Positions 6,774-14,993 of a DNA stretch of 47,634 nt are shown here, piece by piece. The notes below the pieces were generated by a model. That model was not told the DNA's origin. It saw only the letters and a list, made by a program, of their open reading frames with translations, and made no database searches. The stretch's first letter is position 1, and each line of letters opens with the position of its first letter. The position numbers and the translations under genes are program-made. Origin of the DNA: Pseudomonadota bacterium (GTDB taxonomy: Bacteria; Pseudomonadota; Gammaproteobacteria; Steroidobacterales; Steroidobacteraceae); NCBI GenBank assembly GCA_021785405.1, contig JAJYFF010000018.1, positions 1 through 47,634 on the forward strand, given 5' to 3'.

Positions 6774-9074
6774 TTACGGCCGCAATTTCCAGTCGAAGCT
6801 CAGGCCGTAGGTGCGCGGATCGCCGTACACGCCGAACACCTCGTTCGCGATCGTGTACACGTGGGCGAGCCAGGCTTTGTTCGCCAGATTGCGGCCCCAC
6901 AGCGACACCTCGAACTCGTCCGACGGGCTGCTCCAGGTCATGCGCGCGTCGATCAGGCCGAACGAGGGCTGGATCGCGTACGGCTCGAGCTCGCCGCGCT
7001 GGCTGCCGGTGTAGGAATAGTCGGCGACCGTCTCGAGGTGTCCGTGACCGGACAACGGCAGCTTGTAGCGTGCCTCGAAGCTCCCCTTGTTCCGCGGCGC
7101 CCGGAACATGTCCTGGCCGCTCTGGTTGCGCAGGTCCAGGCATCCGGATTGCGCCGGATTGGCGAGACAGGCGGTGGGTCCCGGGCCGGTCAGCAGCGAG
7201 TAGATGGATCCGTTCGGCACGTAGACGTTGGTCAGCTTCGCGTCCATGTAACCGTAAGTCGCCGAGAAAGCGAGATGATCGGTCGCCAACCAATCGAGCT
7301 CGGCTTCTATGCCCTTCGCCCGCGCGCTACCCGCATTGAAGGTCTCGAACTCGCCGATGTAGTTCGGCGGCGGATTCACGATCCCGGGGCGCGGCCCGAA
7401 CGCCTGGATCTGCAGGTTCTTGTAGTTCGTGTCGAACAGCGCGATGTTCGCGCGCAGGCGATGCGCGAACTCCATCTTCGCGCCGAATTCGGTGTTGTAC
7501 GCGATCTCCGGTTGCAGCGGCCGCGTGTCGACGAGACTGGTTGGCGAGGCGGCGAAGCCGCCGCTCTGGAAGCCTTCGGACTCGGTCACGTAGAGATTCA
7601 CGCCGTCCGTCGGCGCGTAGCTCAACGAGACCTTCGGGGTGAAGCGGCCCCAGCCGTCCGACACTTGATTGATCAGCGAGTTCGGCAGGATCCCCAAGCC
7701 GACCGCGCCGCCGTAGCCGCTCGCGGTCGGGACGTCGCCGAACGCGTTGTTGCCCATCGTCTTGTGGTCATACGAATAGCGACCGCCCACCGACAGCGTC
7801 CAGCGAGGCTGGAACCGCCAGTCGAGCTGGCCGTAGACCGCCTTGCTGATGATCCGGTCGACGCCGGTGTAGTGCTCGTCCTGCGCGGGGGTGATGCCGA
7901 GCGCGGCATTGATCGACGGCAGCAGGAACAGTCGCGTGCGGTCGCGATCCTCGCGGCTGAGCCAGATGCCCGCGACGTAGTGGATGGTATCGGTCGGCGA
8001 GGACACCAGGCGCAGTTCCTCGGTCAGCTCCCGGTCGTTGTCGAACACGTCGCTGCCGAGCGCCAGCACCGCGCCGAGCGAATCCATCGACCACTGGTTG
8101 TAGGTGCGCTGCCACGCGGTGATCGAGATGAGATCCGTTCGGGAACTGAGGTGGTCGGTGAACTTCGCGCTGAGACCGTAGGAGGTTTGCCGTTGATAGC
8201 CATTGTAGGGATTCGTCGCGCAACTCGGATTCGGCGAGGTTCCGCAGAAGCTCTGGTAGGTCTGCAGCAGCGGCAACGGGAACAAGGTCTCGTGCGTCAG
8301 GGGTATCCGCGCCATGTCCTCGTCGTTGATGTAGCTCCCGTTCGCGCTCAGCAGCCACTCGGTATGCGCTCCCTCGTGCAGCAACTGCGCGCGAACGGAC
8401 TTCGTGTCGTCGTTCTTCTCCGTCGTGTGCAGCACCACGTTGTTGACCCAGCCGTTCGCCTTGCGGGTCGAGATCACGACCTTGCCGGCCCAGCCGTCGC
8501 CGAGCGGTCCGGTGATCAGACCGGAAAAATTATGCCGGCCGTAGTTGCCGACGGTGACGCGGGTGTGGACGTGCAGTCCGTCCATGCGGGGGCGGGAGGT
8601 CGTGATGTTGATCACGCCGCCGATCGCATTCTTGCCGTACAGGGTGCCTTGCGGGCCGCGCAGGACCTCGATCTGGGACAGGTCGAAGAGTTGTTGCTCG
8701 ATGTTGGATACCGTTCCGAAATAGACGCCGTCCACGAACACCGCGACCGAGGCGTCGGTGCCGGGTCCATCGTCGTTGTTGGAGATGCCACGCAATGAGA
8801 TCACGCTTTGTCCGATCGCGAACGGCGACATCGTGAGTCCGGGGACGAATTGTGCGAGGGAATCGAGATCGTGAATGCCGCGGGCTTGTGCCTCGGCGCC
8901 CGTCAACGGCGTCACCGCGATCGGCACCTGCTGGAGGTTCTGCCGGCGCAGCTGCGCGGTGACGGTGATCTCCTTGAGCATCGTCGAGCTCTGATCGGTC
9001 GTGGCGGCGTGAGTGCCGATCGACGCCAGGATGGCCAGTGAGACGGATCGGGCGATGATGGTCGACGCTTTCAT
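6774..9074 (-). CDS. TonB-dependent receptor
   Basis: Complete outer-membrane receptor of 766 residues. Signal peptide at residues 1-23 (hydrophobic core, cleavage near THA-A), a TonB-box-like LKEITVTAQL, then a plug domain with VISLRGISNNDDG, VAVFVDGVYFG and IEVLRGPQGTLYGKNAIGG, followed by alternating barrel strands. It ends in DWKLRP rather than the usual terminal Phe, a small oddity for BAM recognition. The start has GGGAG 8 bases upstream. It lies 43 bases downstream of the amidase and is probably co-transcribed with it and the S10 peptidase remnant, which suggests import of a peptide- or amide-type compound. This class is common in proteobacteria and acidobacteria, and the ligand cannot be deduced. 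Confidence 0.95.
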   Translation of the reverse strand: MKASTIIARSVSLAILASIGTHAATTDQSSTMLKEITVTAQLRRQNLQQVPIAVTPLTGAEAQARGIHDLDSLAQFVPGLTMSPFAIGQSVISLRGISNNDDGPGTDASVAVFVDGVYFGTVSNIEQQLFDLSQIEVLRGPQGTLYGKNAIGGVINITTSRPRMDGLHVHTRVTVGNYGRHNFSGLITGPLGDGWAGKVVISTRKANGWVNNVVLHTTEKNDDTKSVRAQLLHEGAHTEWLLSANGSYINDEDMARIPLTHETLFPLPLLQTYQSFCGTSPNPSCATNPYNGYQRQTSYGLSAKFTDHLSSRTDLISITAWQRTYNQWSMDSLGAVLALGSDVFDNDRELTEELRLVSSPTDTIHYVAGIWLSREDRDRTRLFLLPSINAALGITPAQDEHYTGVDRIISKAVYGQLDWRFQPRWTLSVGGRYSYDHKTMGNNAFGDVPTASGYGGAVGLGILPNSLINQVSDGWGRFTPKVSLSYAPTDGVNLYVTESEGFQSGGFAASPTSLVDTRPLQPEIAYNTEFGAKMEFAHRLRANIALFDTNYKNLQIQAFGPRPGIVNPPPNYIGEFETFNAGSARAKGIEAELDWLATDHLAFSATYGYMDAKLTNVYVPNGSIYSLLTGPGPTACLANPAQSGCLDLRNQSGQDMFRAPRNKGSFEARYKLPLSGHGHLETVADYSYTGSQRGELEPYAIQPSFGLIDARMTWSSPSDEFEVSLWGRNLANKAWLAHVYTIANEVFGVYGDPRTYGLSFDWKLRP

Positions 9075-9117
9075 GAATTCAACTCCCTTCTGTACACGAT
9101 CGGTTGTTTCGACGTTC

Positions 9118-10491
9118 TTATGGACTCAAGGCGGATTCGACCGCGGCTGCGATCGCGAGCAGCCGGCGGTCGCTGTCCGCGGGCCCGTCGAGCTCGATCG
9201 CGACCGGCAAGGGCGCAGCGGTCCCGTCTGGCGGCGAGTATCGACCGGCCGGCAGACTGATGCCCGGGATCCCGGCATTGCTCGCGGGATCGGTGTTGCG
9301 GATGTAGGTTGCGAAGGTCGGCACGCTCGCGCCGTTCAAGGTGACGACCCGGTCGCTGCCCTCGATCGGCCGCGCCGGCAGCGGCGTCGTCGGCAACAGG
9401 ACGGCGTCGACGCGGTGTTCCGCGAAGTAGTTCCGGTAGAGCGCGCGCAGCGCGGGGCGATGCACGGTCAGCGCCTCCCGGTAGACGGGCTCCGGGATCG
9501 CGCCGCCGATCACCTGCGCGATGATCTCCTTGACGTCGGCGCTCGCGATCTGCTCGTAGAGCGCGGCGAGCGTCACGTTCGATCCCGTGCCCGCGAGGTA
9601 AGTCTCGAGCGCCGCCTTGGTCTCGTAGAGGACCACCGGGAAACTCACCGCCGCGTCGACCGCGGCGACGTTCGGCAAGTCGGCGTCGATCAGCGTCGCC
9701 CCGGTCTCGCGGAGCCGGGTCACCACGCGCTCGAGCGCCTGGGCGACGCTCGAGTCCAGGTTCTCCTGGAAATGTTCTCGTGGAACCCCGATCCGGATCG
9801 TCCGCAGATCGATGGGTTCGATGCCAACCGGCGAGACGCCGGCCAGGACCGCATCGAGCACCGCGACGTCGCGAACCGATCGCCCCATCGGGCCGATCAC
9901 GTCGCGCATCGGTGAAATCAGCGCGACGCCCGCCATCGGATAGCGACCGAGGGTGGGTCTGAACCCGACGATGCCGCACAGCGCGGCGGGAATCCGCGAG
10001 GACCCGCCGGTGTCCGTGCCGAGTCCGGCACGAACGAGGCCTGCGGCGATCGCCGCCGCGGTGCCACCGCTGCTCCCGCCGGCAAAATAGCGCGGGTCGT
10101 GCGGATTGCGCACCGGGCCGAAGGCGGCATTGGCGCTCGTGATCCCGTACGCCAATTCATGCAGATTCGTCTTGCCGACGATCTCGGCGCCGGCGGCCCT
10201 CAGTCGGCTGATCGCGACCGCGTCATGCGTCGCGACGTGATGCCGCAACGCCGGCGTTCCGAGCGTGCAGGGCATGCCGGCGACGTCGATGTTGTCCTTG
10301 ACGACGATCTGGCATCCGGCGAGCGGTGCGCGGTGTGCCGCATTCGGAACCTCGTCGGTCCCCCAGGAGCCGCCGAACCCGGCGTCGAACCGCTGCGCGA
10401 CCCGCGGATCGAGGTACGTGAACGCATTGAGTTCGCGCCACTGCGGTGGAACAGCCGTTTCTTGCGCAAGGTTTGACGAGTCGGCGCGCAT
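9118..10491 (-). CDS. Amidase-signature family hydrolase
   Basis: A 457-residue enzyme that hydrolyses a carboxylic amide. The Ser-cisSer-Lys triad is present: K65 in VVKDNID, the Ser pair S140/S141 in GGSSGGT, and the nucleophile S164 in GTDTGGSSRIPA. Length and motifs fit indoleacetamide- or mandelamide-hydrolase-type members; it lacks a gatA context. No signal peptide is visible, so it should act in the cytoplasm. The start lacks a strong ribosome binding site, leaving the first residues uncertain. It sits 119 bases downstream of a decayed S10 carboxypeptidase and 43 bases upstream of a TonB receptor, so it may process the imported ligand. The natural substrate is unknown. Confidence 0.92.
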   Translation of the reverse strand: MRADSSNLAQETAVPPQWRELNAFTYLDPRVAQRFDAGFGGSWGTDEVPNAAHRAPLAGCQIVVKDNIDVAGMPCTLGTPALRHHVATHDAVAISRLRAAGAEIVGKTNLHELAYGITSANAAFGPVRNPHDPRYFAGGSSGGTAAAIAAGLVRAGLGTDTGGSSRIPAALCGIVGFRPTLGRYPMAGVALISPMRDVIGPMGRSVRDVAVLDAVLAGVSPVGIEPIDLRTIRIGVPREHFQENLDSSVAQALERVVTRLRETGATLIDADLPNVAAVDAAVSFPVVLYETKAALETYLAGTGSNVTLAALYEQIASADVKEIIAQVIGGAIPEPVYREALTVHRPALRALYRNYFAEHRVDAVLLPTTPLPARPIEGSDRVVTLNGASVPTFATYIRNTDPASNAGIPGISLPAGRYSPPDGTAAPLPVAIELDGPADSDRRLLAIAAAVESALSP

Positions 10492-10557
10492 CGTGGCGGA
10501 TTAACAACATCCCCGATAACCGCGATTCTTGGATACGGTATACGCCCAGCCCCACCC

Positions 10558-10602
10558 CGCGATCAACAGCAGCCGACTTTATTGGATCATTTGTTGATCG
10601 CG
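10558..10602. promoter_or_regulatory. 11-bp inverted repeat between S10 peptidase remnant and amidase
   Basis: CGCGATCAACA at 10558-10568 is matched by its perfect complement at 10592-10602, with an A/T-richer 23-base interior. It lies upstream of the amidase and just after the S10 stop. The long loop makes it more like a regulator site or an mRNA 3'-end structure than a strong terminator. Confidence 0.4.
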
Positions 10603-10610
10603 ATCAGTTT

Positions 10611-11905
10611 TTATCGGCCCTCGAAAACAGTGGATCCCGGCAAATCATCGGTCCGGCGAATGAACGCCGCAACCTGGTCGTGAAGCTGCTTCAAGGCGGG
10701 CCGATGCACGTAGATCATGTGTCCCGAGCGGTAATACCGATATTCGATATTGCGTTGCAGGATCGGCGGGATCGGCAGGTGATGCAGCTCGAACCAGCCT
10801 TCGTAATACGGCGTCGAGAGGTCGAAATATCCGCTGTTCACCATCACTTGCAGGTCCGGATTGCGCTTCATCGCGACCGCGAGATCCGGCAGCACGTTCG
10901 GCAGCGCGATCAGTGCGCGATGCGCGCCCGGCGGCTGGTGGCGATAGTCCCAGCTCGCATAGACCGGGATCTCGGGCTTGTAGACCATCCCCTGGCCGTA
11001 ATGCAGGCGGTCGCGCACGTACGCATTGAACGCGGACACGTACGCGGAGCCGATCGCCGCGCTCTGCGGATCGTATTCGCTGAGTCGGCTGAGTGGATCG
11101 AGGGTCGGTCCCGTGAAGCGCGTGTCGAGCGTGCCGGTGGTCAGATACTGACCCGCGAGCAACTCCTGTTGAAAGGCGCCGTACTCGATCCGTAGATCGG
11201 ACTGCAGCAGGTACGCCACCGGCAATCCAGTATCGGCGTGCAATTGGTCGGCGATCGCTTGGCGCCGCGCCGCGGGCAAGGCGTTGCCGCGCAACAACGC
11301 GAGCGCATAGTCCGTCGTCGCGAAGTGTTCGACCCGGGCGAGCAGTGCGTGCAGGTGCTGCGGGGGACCGGGCAGTGCGTGATGGTACCAGGCGGTTGCC
11401 GCATAGCTCGGCAAAGCGACGATGTACGGAAGATCGACCGATGGATTCAGGCGCGGATCGTCCGGCATCAAGTCCCAATCGAGAATCAGCGACTGCAGCA
11501 TCACGCCGTTGAGGTCGATGTCCTCGCGCTGCAGTGCCAGCGCCAGGCCGGCTGCGCGCATCGTGCCGTAGCTCTCGCCGTACAGATACTTCGGCGAATT
11601 CCATCGGTCGTATCGGGACAGGAACTCCCGGATGAACACCGCGAACGCGTGGATGTCTTGATCGACGCCGTAGAAGGACTGGGCGCCCATGTGCAGCCAG
11701 ATCGTGGAGGAGCCGGGACCGCCGTTGAACAGGAACGTGATCGGGCGGTCGGCCGGCGCGACGCCGCGCCGGAAGTACGCGACGTAGAACATCGACGCTT
11801 CGGCGGCCGGATTCTTCGGATCATTGGGGGCAGCGTGTCGGCGCCCCACGCGGTGAGTCCGCGACAGCACAGCATCAGGACGAGCAGGCGCATCTTCAGC
11901 TTCAC
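10611..11905 (-). pseudogene. S10-family serine carboxypeptidase, broken by a frameshift and internal deletion
   Basis: The start region (GTG at 11903-11905 behind GGGAGGGAG) encodes a signal peptide, MRLLVLMLCCRGLTAWGA, in one frame. Peptidase text begins about 20 codons later in another frame (NDPKNPAAEASMFYVAYF), so the two do not join, and the family segment normally between them is absent. Within the body, FNGGPGSSTIWLHMGA runs straight into QSFYGVDQDIHAF; family members carry about 50 further residues here, including the VFIDAPGTGFS stretch. The catalytic nucleophile (LYGESYGT), aspartate (NSGYFDLSTPYYE) and histidine (YRSGHMIYVH) remain. Without a secreted, complete N-terminal half the enzyme should be inactive. 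A downstream internal start in the second frame could still yield a truncated cytoplasmic product. Confidence 0.8.
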
Positions 11906-12034
11906 ATCTCCCTCCCATCGTCGCGTGTGAACGATGCGAAGGATACTCTGCGCCTGCCGCCGGGCCGAAAACATGCGATCATCGATCGCCAGGCCGGTGG
12001 TGGCCGGCTGCGCGGACGGGTCGTGGGCAGGGCG

Positions 12035-12259
12035 ATGATTTTGCGGATCAAGGTCAAGCCGAACTCGCGGGCGTCGCAGCTCTCAGCGGAGCCGGACGGC
12101 TCCTGGCGAGCGCAGTTGCGCGCGCCGCCGGTCGATGGCAAGGCGAATGCGGAGCTCGTCACGCTCCTCGCCGAGCACTTCCAGTGTCCCAAATCGGCCG
12201 TGACGATCAAGTCGGGATTGTCGGGGCGCTCGAAGATCGTACGTATCGACGTTCCGTGA
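12035..12259 (+). CDS. DUF167 (YggU-like) protein
   Basis: Small conserved protein of 74 residues from the ATG at 12035: LRIKVKPNSRASQL, LRAPPVDGKANAELVTLLAEHF and VTIKSGLSGRSKIVRI are typical of the YggU/DUF167 fold, whose biochemical role is not established. The frame is open from 11927, giving a 110-residue version, but the extra N-terminal part is Arg/Gly-rich and unlike the family, so the shorter start is preferred. It diverges from the S10 peptidase remnant and is followed by a hypothetical gene 33 bases downstream. Confidence 0.85.
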   Translation: MILRIKVKPNSRASQLSAEPDGSWRAQLRAPPVDGKANAELVTLLAEHFQCPKSAVTIKSGLSGRSKIVRIDVP

Positions 12260-12292
12260 CGCTGCCGTGCCGCTGGGCACGGGGGAGGGATC

Positions 12293-12703
12293 GTGAGCAA
12301 CGAATACCTGTTCTTCGACACCGCGGTCCGCGACCGCTTCCTGCGGTTCCTCGCCGAGCAGGGCATCGACGGCGGCGTGCGTGCGGACGAGATCGCCGGC
12401 TTCATCGTCGAGACGCCCGACGGACTCGCCGAGGAGCGCCAGGAGGCGATCGAGCAGGAGTACGATCGCCTGCTCGATGCGCAGCGCGAGGCGGTCGATG
12501 CGCGGGACGAGTCGCCCGGGCACGATCGGATGGGTGTCTCGATCACCTTGAGCGACGGGCAGCCCTGCCTGGTCCGCATCCCCGGTGCGCTGGGACGCCG
12601 ACTCTGTTCGGTCCTCACGCTCGAGGAGATCCACGATCTGGTCACAACCATCGCCCGCTGCGTCGAGCGCCCCACCGCCGGACCGCTGTGCCGCGACCCC
12701 TAG
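12293..12703 (+). CDS. Hypothetical protein
   Basis: A 136-residue acidic, soluble protein that I do not recognise. Residues 1-35 (YLFFDTAVRDRFLRFLAEQG) look helical, residues 50-75 are Glu/Gln/Arg-rich and could form a helix or short coiled coil, and residues 80-130 look like a small alpha/beta end (VSITLSDGQPCLVRIPG, then LTLEEIHDLVTTIA). No signal peptide, membrane segment or catalytic motif is seen. The start has GGGAGGG about 5 bases upstream. It is probably co-transcribed with the DUF167 gene. Confidence 0.7.
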   Translation: MSNEYLFFDTAVRDRFLRFLAEQGIDGGVRADEIAGFIVETPDGLAEERQEAIEQEYDRLLDAQREAVDARDESPGHDRMGVSITLSDGQPCLVRIPGALGRRLCSVLTLEEIHDLVTTIARCVERPTAGPLCRDP

Positions 12704-12744
12704 ATGGGGTCGATCGTCAGAGGCGTGGTCCCGCGCCCCCGTCT

Positions 12745-12767
12745 CGCGCCGTCGTCTCGACGGCGCG
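12745..12767. terminator. 10-bp GC hairpin between convergent genes
   Basis: CGCGCCGTCG at 12745-12754 pairs perfectly with 12758-12767 around a three-base loop. It lies between the hypothetical gene ending at 12703 and the convergent lipoprotein gene ending at 12771. There is no T run, so Rho-independent activity is uncertain. Confidence 0.55.
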
Positions 12768-12770
12768 GCC

Positions 12771-14723
12771 TCAACTCGCCGGCTCCGTTCCGGTGAAGTA
12801 ACTGAGCACGTACGCCTTCAACGTACCGTCGGCCTGCGGAACGCCGTAGACCCTCACCTTCGTACCGGCGGAGAGCGCGTTGGTGAACGTCGCGAGCCCC
12901 GCGCTCGTCGTGACGTCGACCGGGCTCACGGTGACGATCCCGTTGGTACGATCGATCTGGTACACCAGCGTCGCCGAACCCGCGCTCGTGCCGACGTCGA
13001 TCGTCGCCGCGGTCACGCCGCCGGCGACCGTCATCGTGAATTGGCCGTTCACGAGGCCGTTCGCCACCTGGCCGAGCGGCAAGCGCGACGGCAGCAGTAT
13101 CGCGGTCCGTGCGGACCAGCCATTCGGATTCGCCGGATCGTTCCACACCGCGTTGCTCACGCCGCGAGCGACCACCGTGCCGACGGTGCCGCCGAAGTCG
13201 ACGCTGCCGCCGGTCGCGGCCACGAAGTCGCCGATCGCGCTCGCGCCACTGTCGACGACGGTCGGATACGCGAAGTTCCACCACTTGAACCCGTCGATCG
13301 CGTTGCCGTCCTGATCCGACCCGTTCGCGGTCGACGGCGAGATGAAGTCGATCGGCACGGCGTAGTCGTCGGTCGTGGTCGCGAAGCTGCGCGTGTAGGT
13401 GAAGCCGGTCGCGCTCGGTGCCGAGATCGCGCCGCCGTAGGCGGCCGTCTCGATGTCGATCGACTGCGCGACCAGCGGTGTCGCCAGCGGATCGACGACG
13501 CTCACGTGCACCTTGAAGCCGCGGACCAGGTCGTGGTTCGCAAGGAACGCGGTTCCCGTCGCGATCGGCGTTGCATCGGCGGCCGGGTTCCAGGGTTGGC
13601 GGAAGAAGAACTGGGTGTTCGCGTCGACCTGTACGGGGACTCCGATGCCGGATCCGTTTTGAATCGTGACGACATCGGTGCTCGGATCGACGTGCAGCAC
13701 GTGACCTTCGGGACTGAGCCAGACGCGGTCGAACTGGTCACTCGCCCAAATCCGTACCGCCACCAGACTCCCGTCCTGCTGATAGCGTGCCGCGAACCGC
13801 AATTGCTTGCCGACCAGCGTGGTGAGCGTGGAGAAATCCTTGACCACGGTGCGAGTCCCGGTGTCGACGTCGTACACGATCGTGCCGTCGGTCGCGTCGG
13901 CCAGGATCGTCAGCGATTGGGCCGTCGTCACCGCGGTCTCGGGGCTCGCGATCGGCTCGGTTGGATACTCGCGATCGATCGTGATCGAATGGTAGTCGCT
14001 CGCGACGGCCGTCACGTCGCCGTAAAGCTCCCGCAATACCAGTCGACGCAGGTCGTGCAGCGGCCGGCGACGGAGCGGGCCGGCAAAGTTCACCGCCCAT
14101 ATCGTCGCGCCGGTTCCCGCCGCCACGTGCTGAACGATGAACGCCGGATCCGCGAGATCGAATTCCAGATCCAGTGCATCGTCCTGGTTCGCGTTCACGG
14201 TCAACGGCGTGTCGAAAGCGACGTTCGCCACGACCGTTGCGTTCGGGGCGTTGCCTTGAACGTGCTGTATCTGGATCTCGTTGGACGGAATCGTCGCGCC
14301 CGGCGTCGCGGCGAACCCCGGCTGCGGATCCGCCGAGGCGGTGAGCAGGACGTCACCGGGGTTCGCACCGAGAGTCAGCACCGCACCGGTGTAGGTTCCC
14401 GCGGGTAGGCTGGCATTGCCGAGCAGCTCGCCGAGCTGATCGAGCTCCGCGAGATTCACGATCGGCGGCGTCGCGGGTGCCGTGTATACCGGGACGTCGG
14501 TGCCGCCACCTTGCGGGACCAATGCGATGGACAGTACCTGGACGCCGATCATCGCCCAGTCCTCGCTCGATGCGTCACTCAGCACGACGGACAGGGTGGC
14601 GCTCTGCGCGGTCGAGGTCGGCATCGCGCTCGCGGGCGTATTCGTCGCAGAGCCGCCGCCACACGCGGTGATCATCGCGGCGCCGATGCCGGCCAGTGCG
14701 AGCTTCAAGAGTCTCGTGTCCAT
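12771..14723 (-). CDS. DUF4382-containing lipoprotein
   Basis: A 650-residue secreted lipoprotein. The lipobox ITAC with modified Cys at about residue 21 is followed by a Gly/Ser/Thr-rich linker. Residues 42-170 look like a DUF4382 domain (LSVVLSDASSEDWAMIGVQV, then LPAGTYTGAVLTLG). The remainder is built of beta-rich repeats with GTxFLANHDLVRGFKVHV and similar strands, resembling DUF5666-type OB-like modules. It probably sits in the periplasm or on the outer membrane; no enzymatic motif is visible. It is a single-gene unit with convergent and divergent neighbours, and a 270-base gap lies upstream. Confidence 0.82.
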   Translation of the reverse strand: MDTRLLKLALAGIGAAMITACGGGSATNTPASAMPTSTAQSATLSVVLSDASSEDWAMIGVQVLSIALVPQGGGTDVPVYTAPATPPIVNLAELDQLGELLGNASLPAGTYTGAVLTLGANPGDVLLTASADPQPGFAATPGATIPSNEIQIQHVQGNAPNATVVANVAFDTPLTVNANQDDALDLEFDLADPAFIVQHVAAGTGATIWAVNFAGPLRRRPLHDLRRLVLRELYGDVTAVASDYHSITIDREYPTEPIASPETAVTTAQSLTILADATDGTIVYDVDTGTRTVVKDFSTLTTLVGKQLRFAARYQQDGSLVAVRIWASDQFDRVWLSPEGHVLHVDPSTDVVTIQNGSGIGVPVQVDANTQFFFRQPWNPAADATPIATGTAFLANHDLVRGFKVHVSVVDPLATPLVAQSIDIETAAYGGAISAPSATGFTYTRSFATTTDDYAVPIDFISPSTANGSDQDGNAIDGFKWWNFAYPTVVDSGASAIGDFVAATGGSVDFGGTVGTVVARGVSNAVWNDPANPNGWSARTAILLPSRLPLGQVANGLVNGQFTMTVAGGVTAATIDVGTSAGSATLVYQIDRTNGIVTVSPVDVTTSAGLATFTNALSAGTKVRVYGVPQADGTLKAYVLSYFTGTEPAS

Positions 14724-14993
14724 GGTTCCAGTCCCTCGCTGACGGTGGTGCGCGCGGCGGCCGTCGAGTCGTCCGCAAACCGCGTCGCTGCCTAAAGGAA
14801 CGGAATTCGGGATCGTGCGTTGACCGAGATCGTTCGATCCGGCGTCGATGACGTCGAGGCGGAACGCCGATCGCCGATGCCGGTCAACCGGTCGGACGCT
14901 CGCGCGTTGTAGGCAGCGCGCCGCGAGGAGTCCAGGTCGCGCGCTGCGGTCGCGACTGACGGCGTCGTTCGCGACGCGAGTCGCGCGGCGCCG
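14724..14993. other. Intergenic region, 270 bases
   Basis: No credible gene, RNA or repeat is seen. It carries the promoter region of the DUF4382 lipoprotein and the 3' side of the propeller/phosphoesterase gene. A weak 7-bp inverted repeat (GACGGCG at 14958 with CGCCGTC at 14989) overlaps the stop of the latter. Confidence 0.5.
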
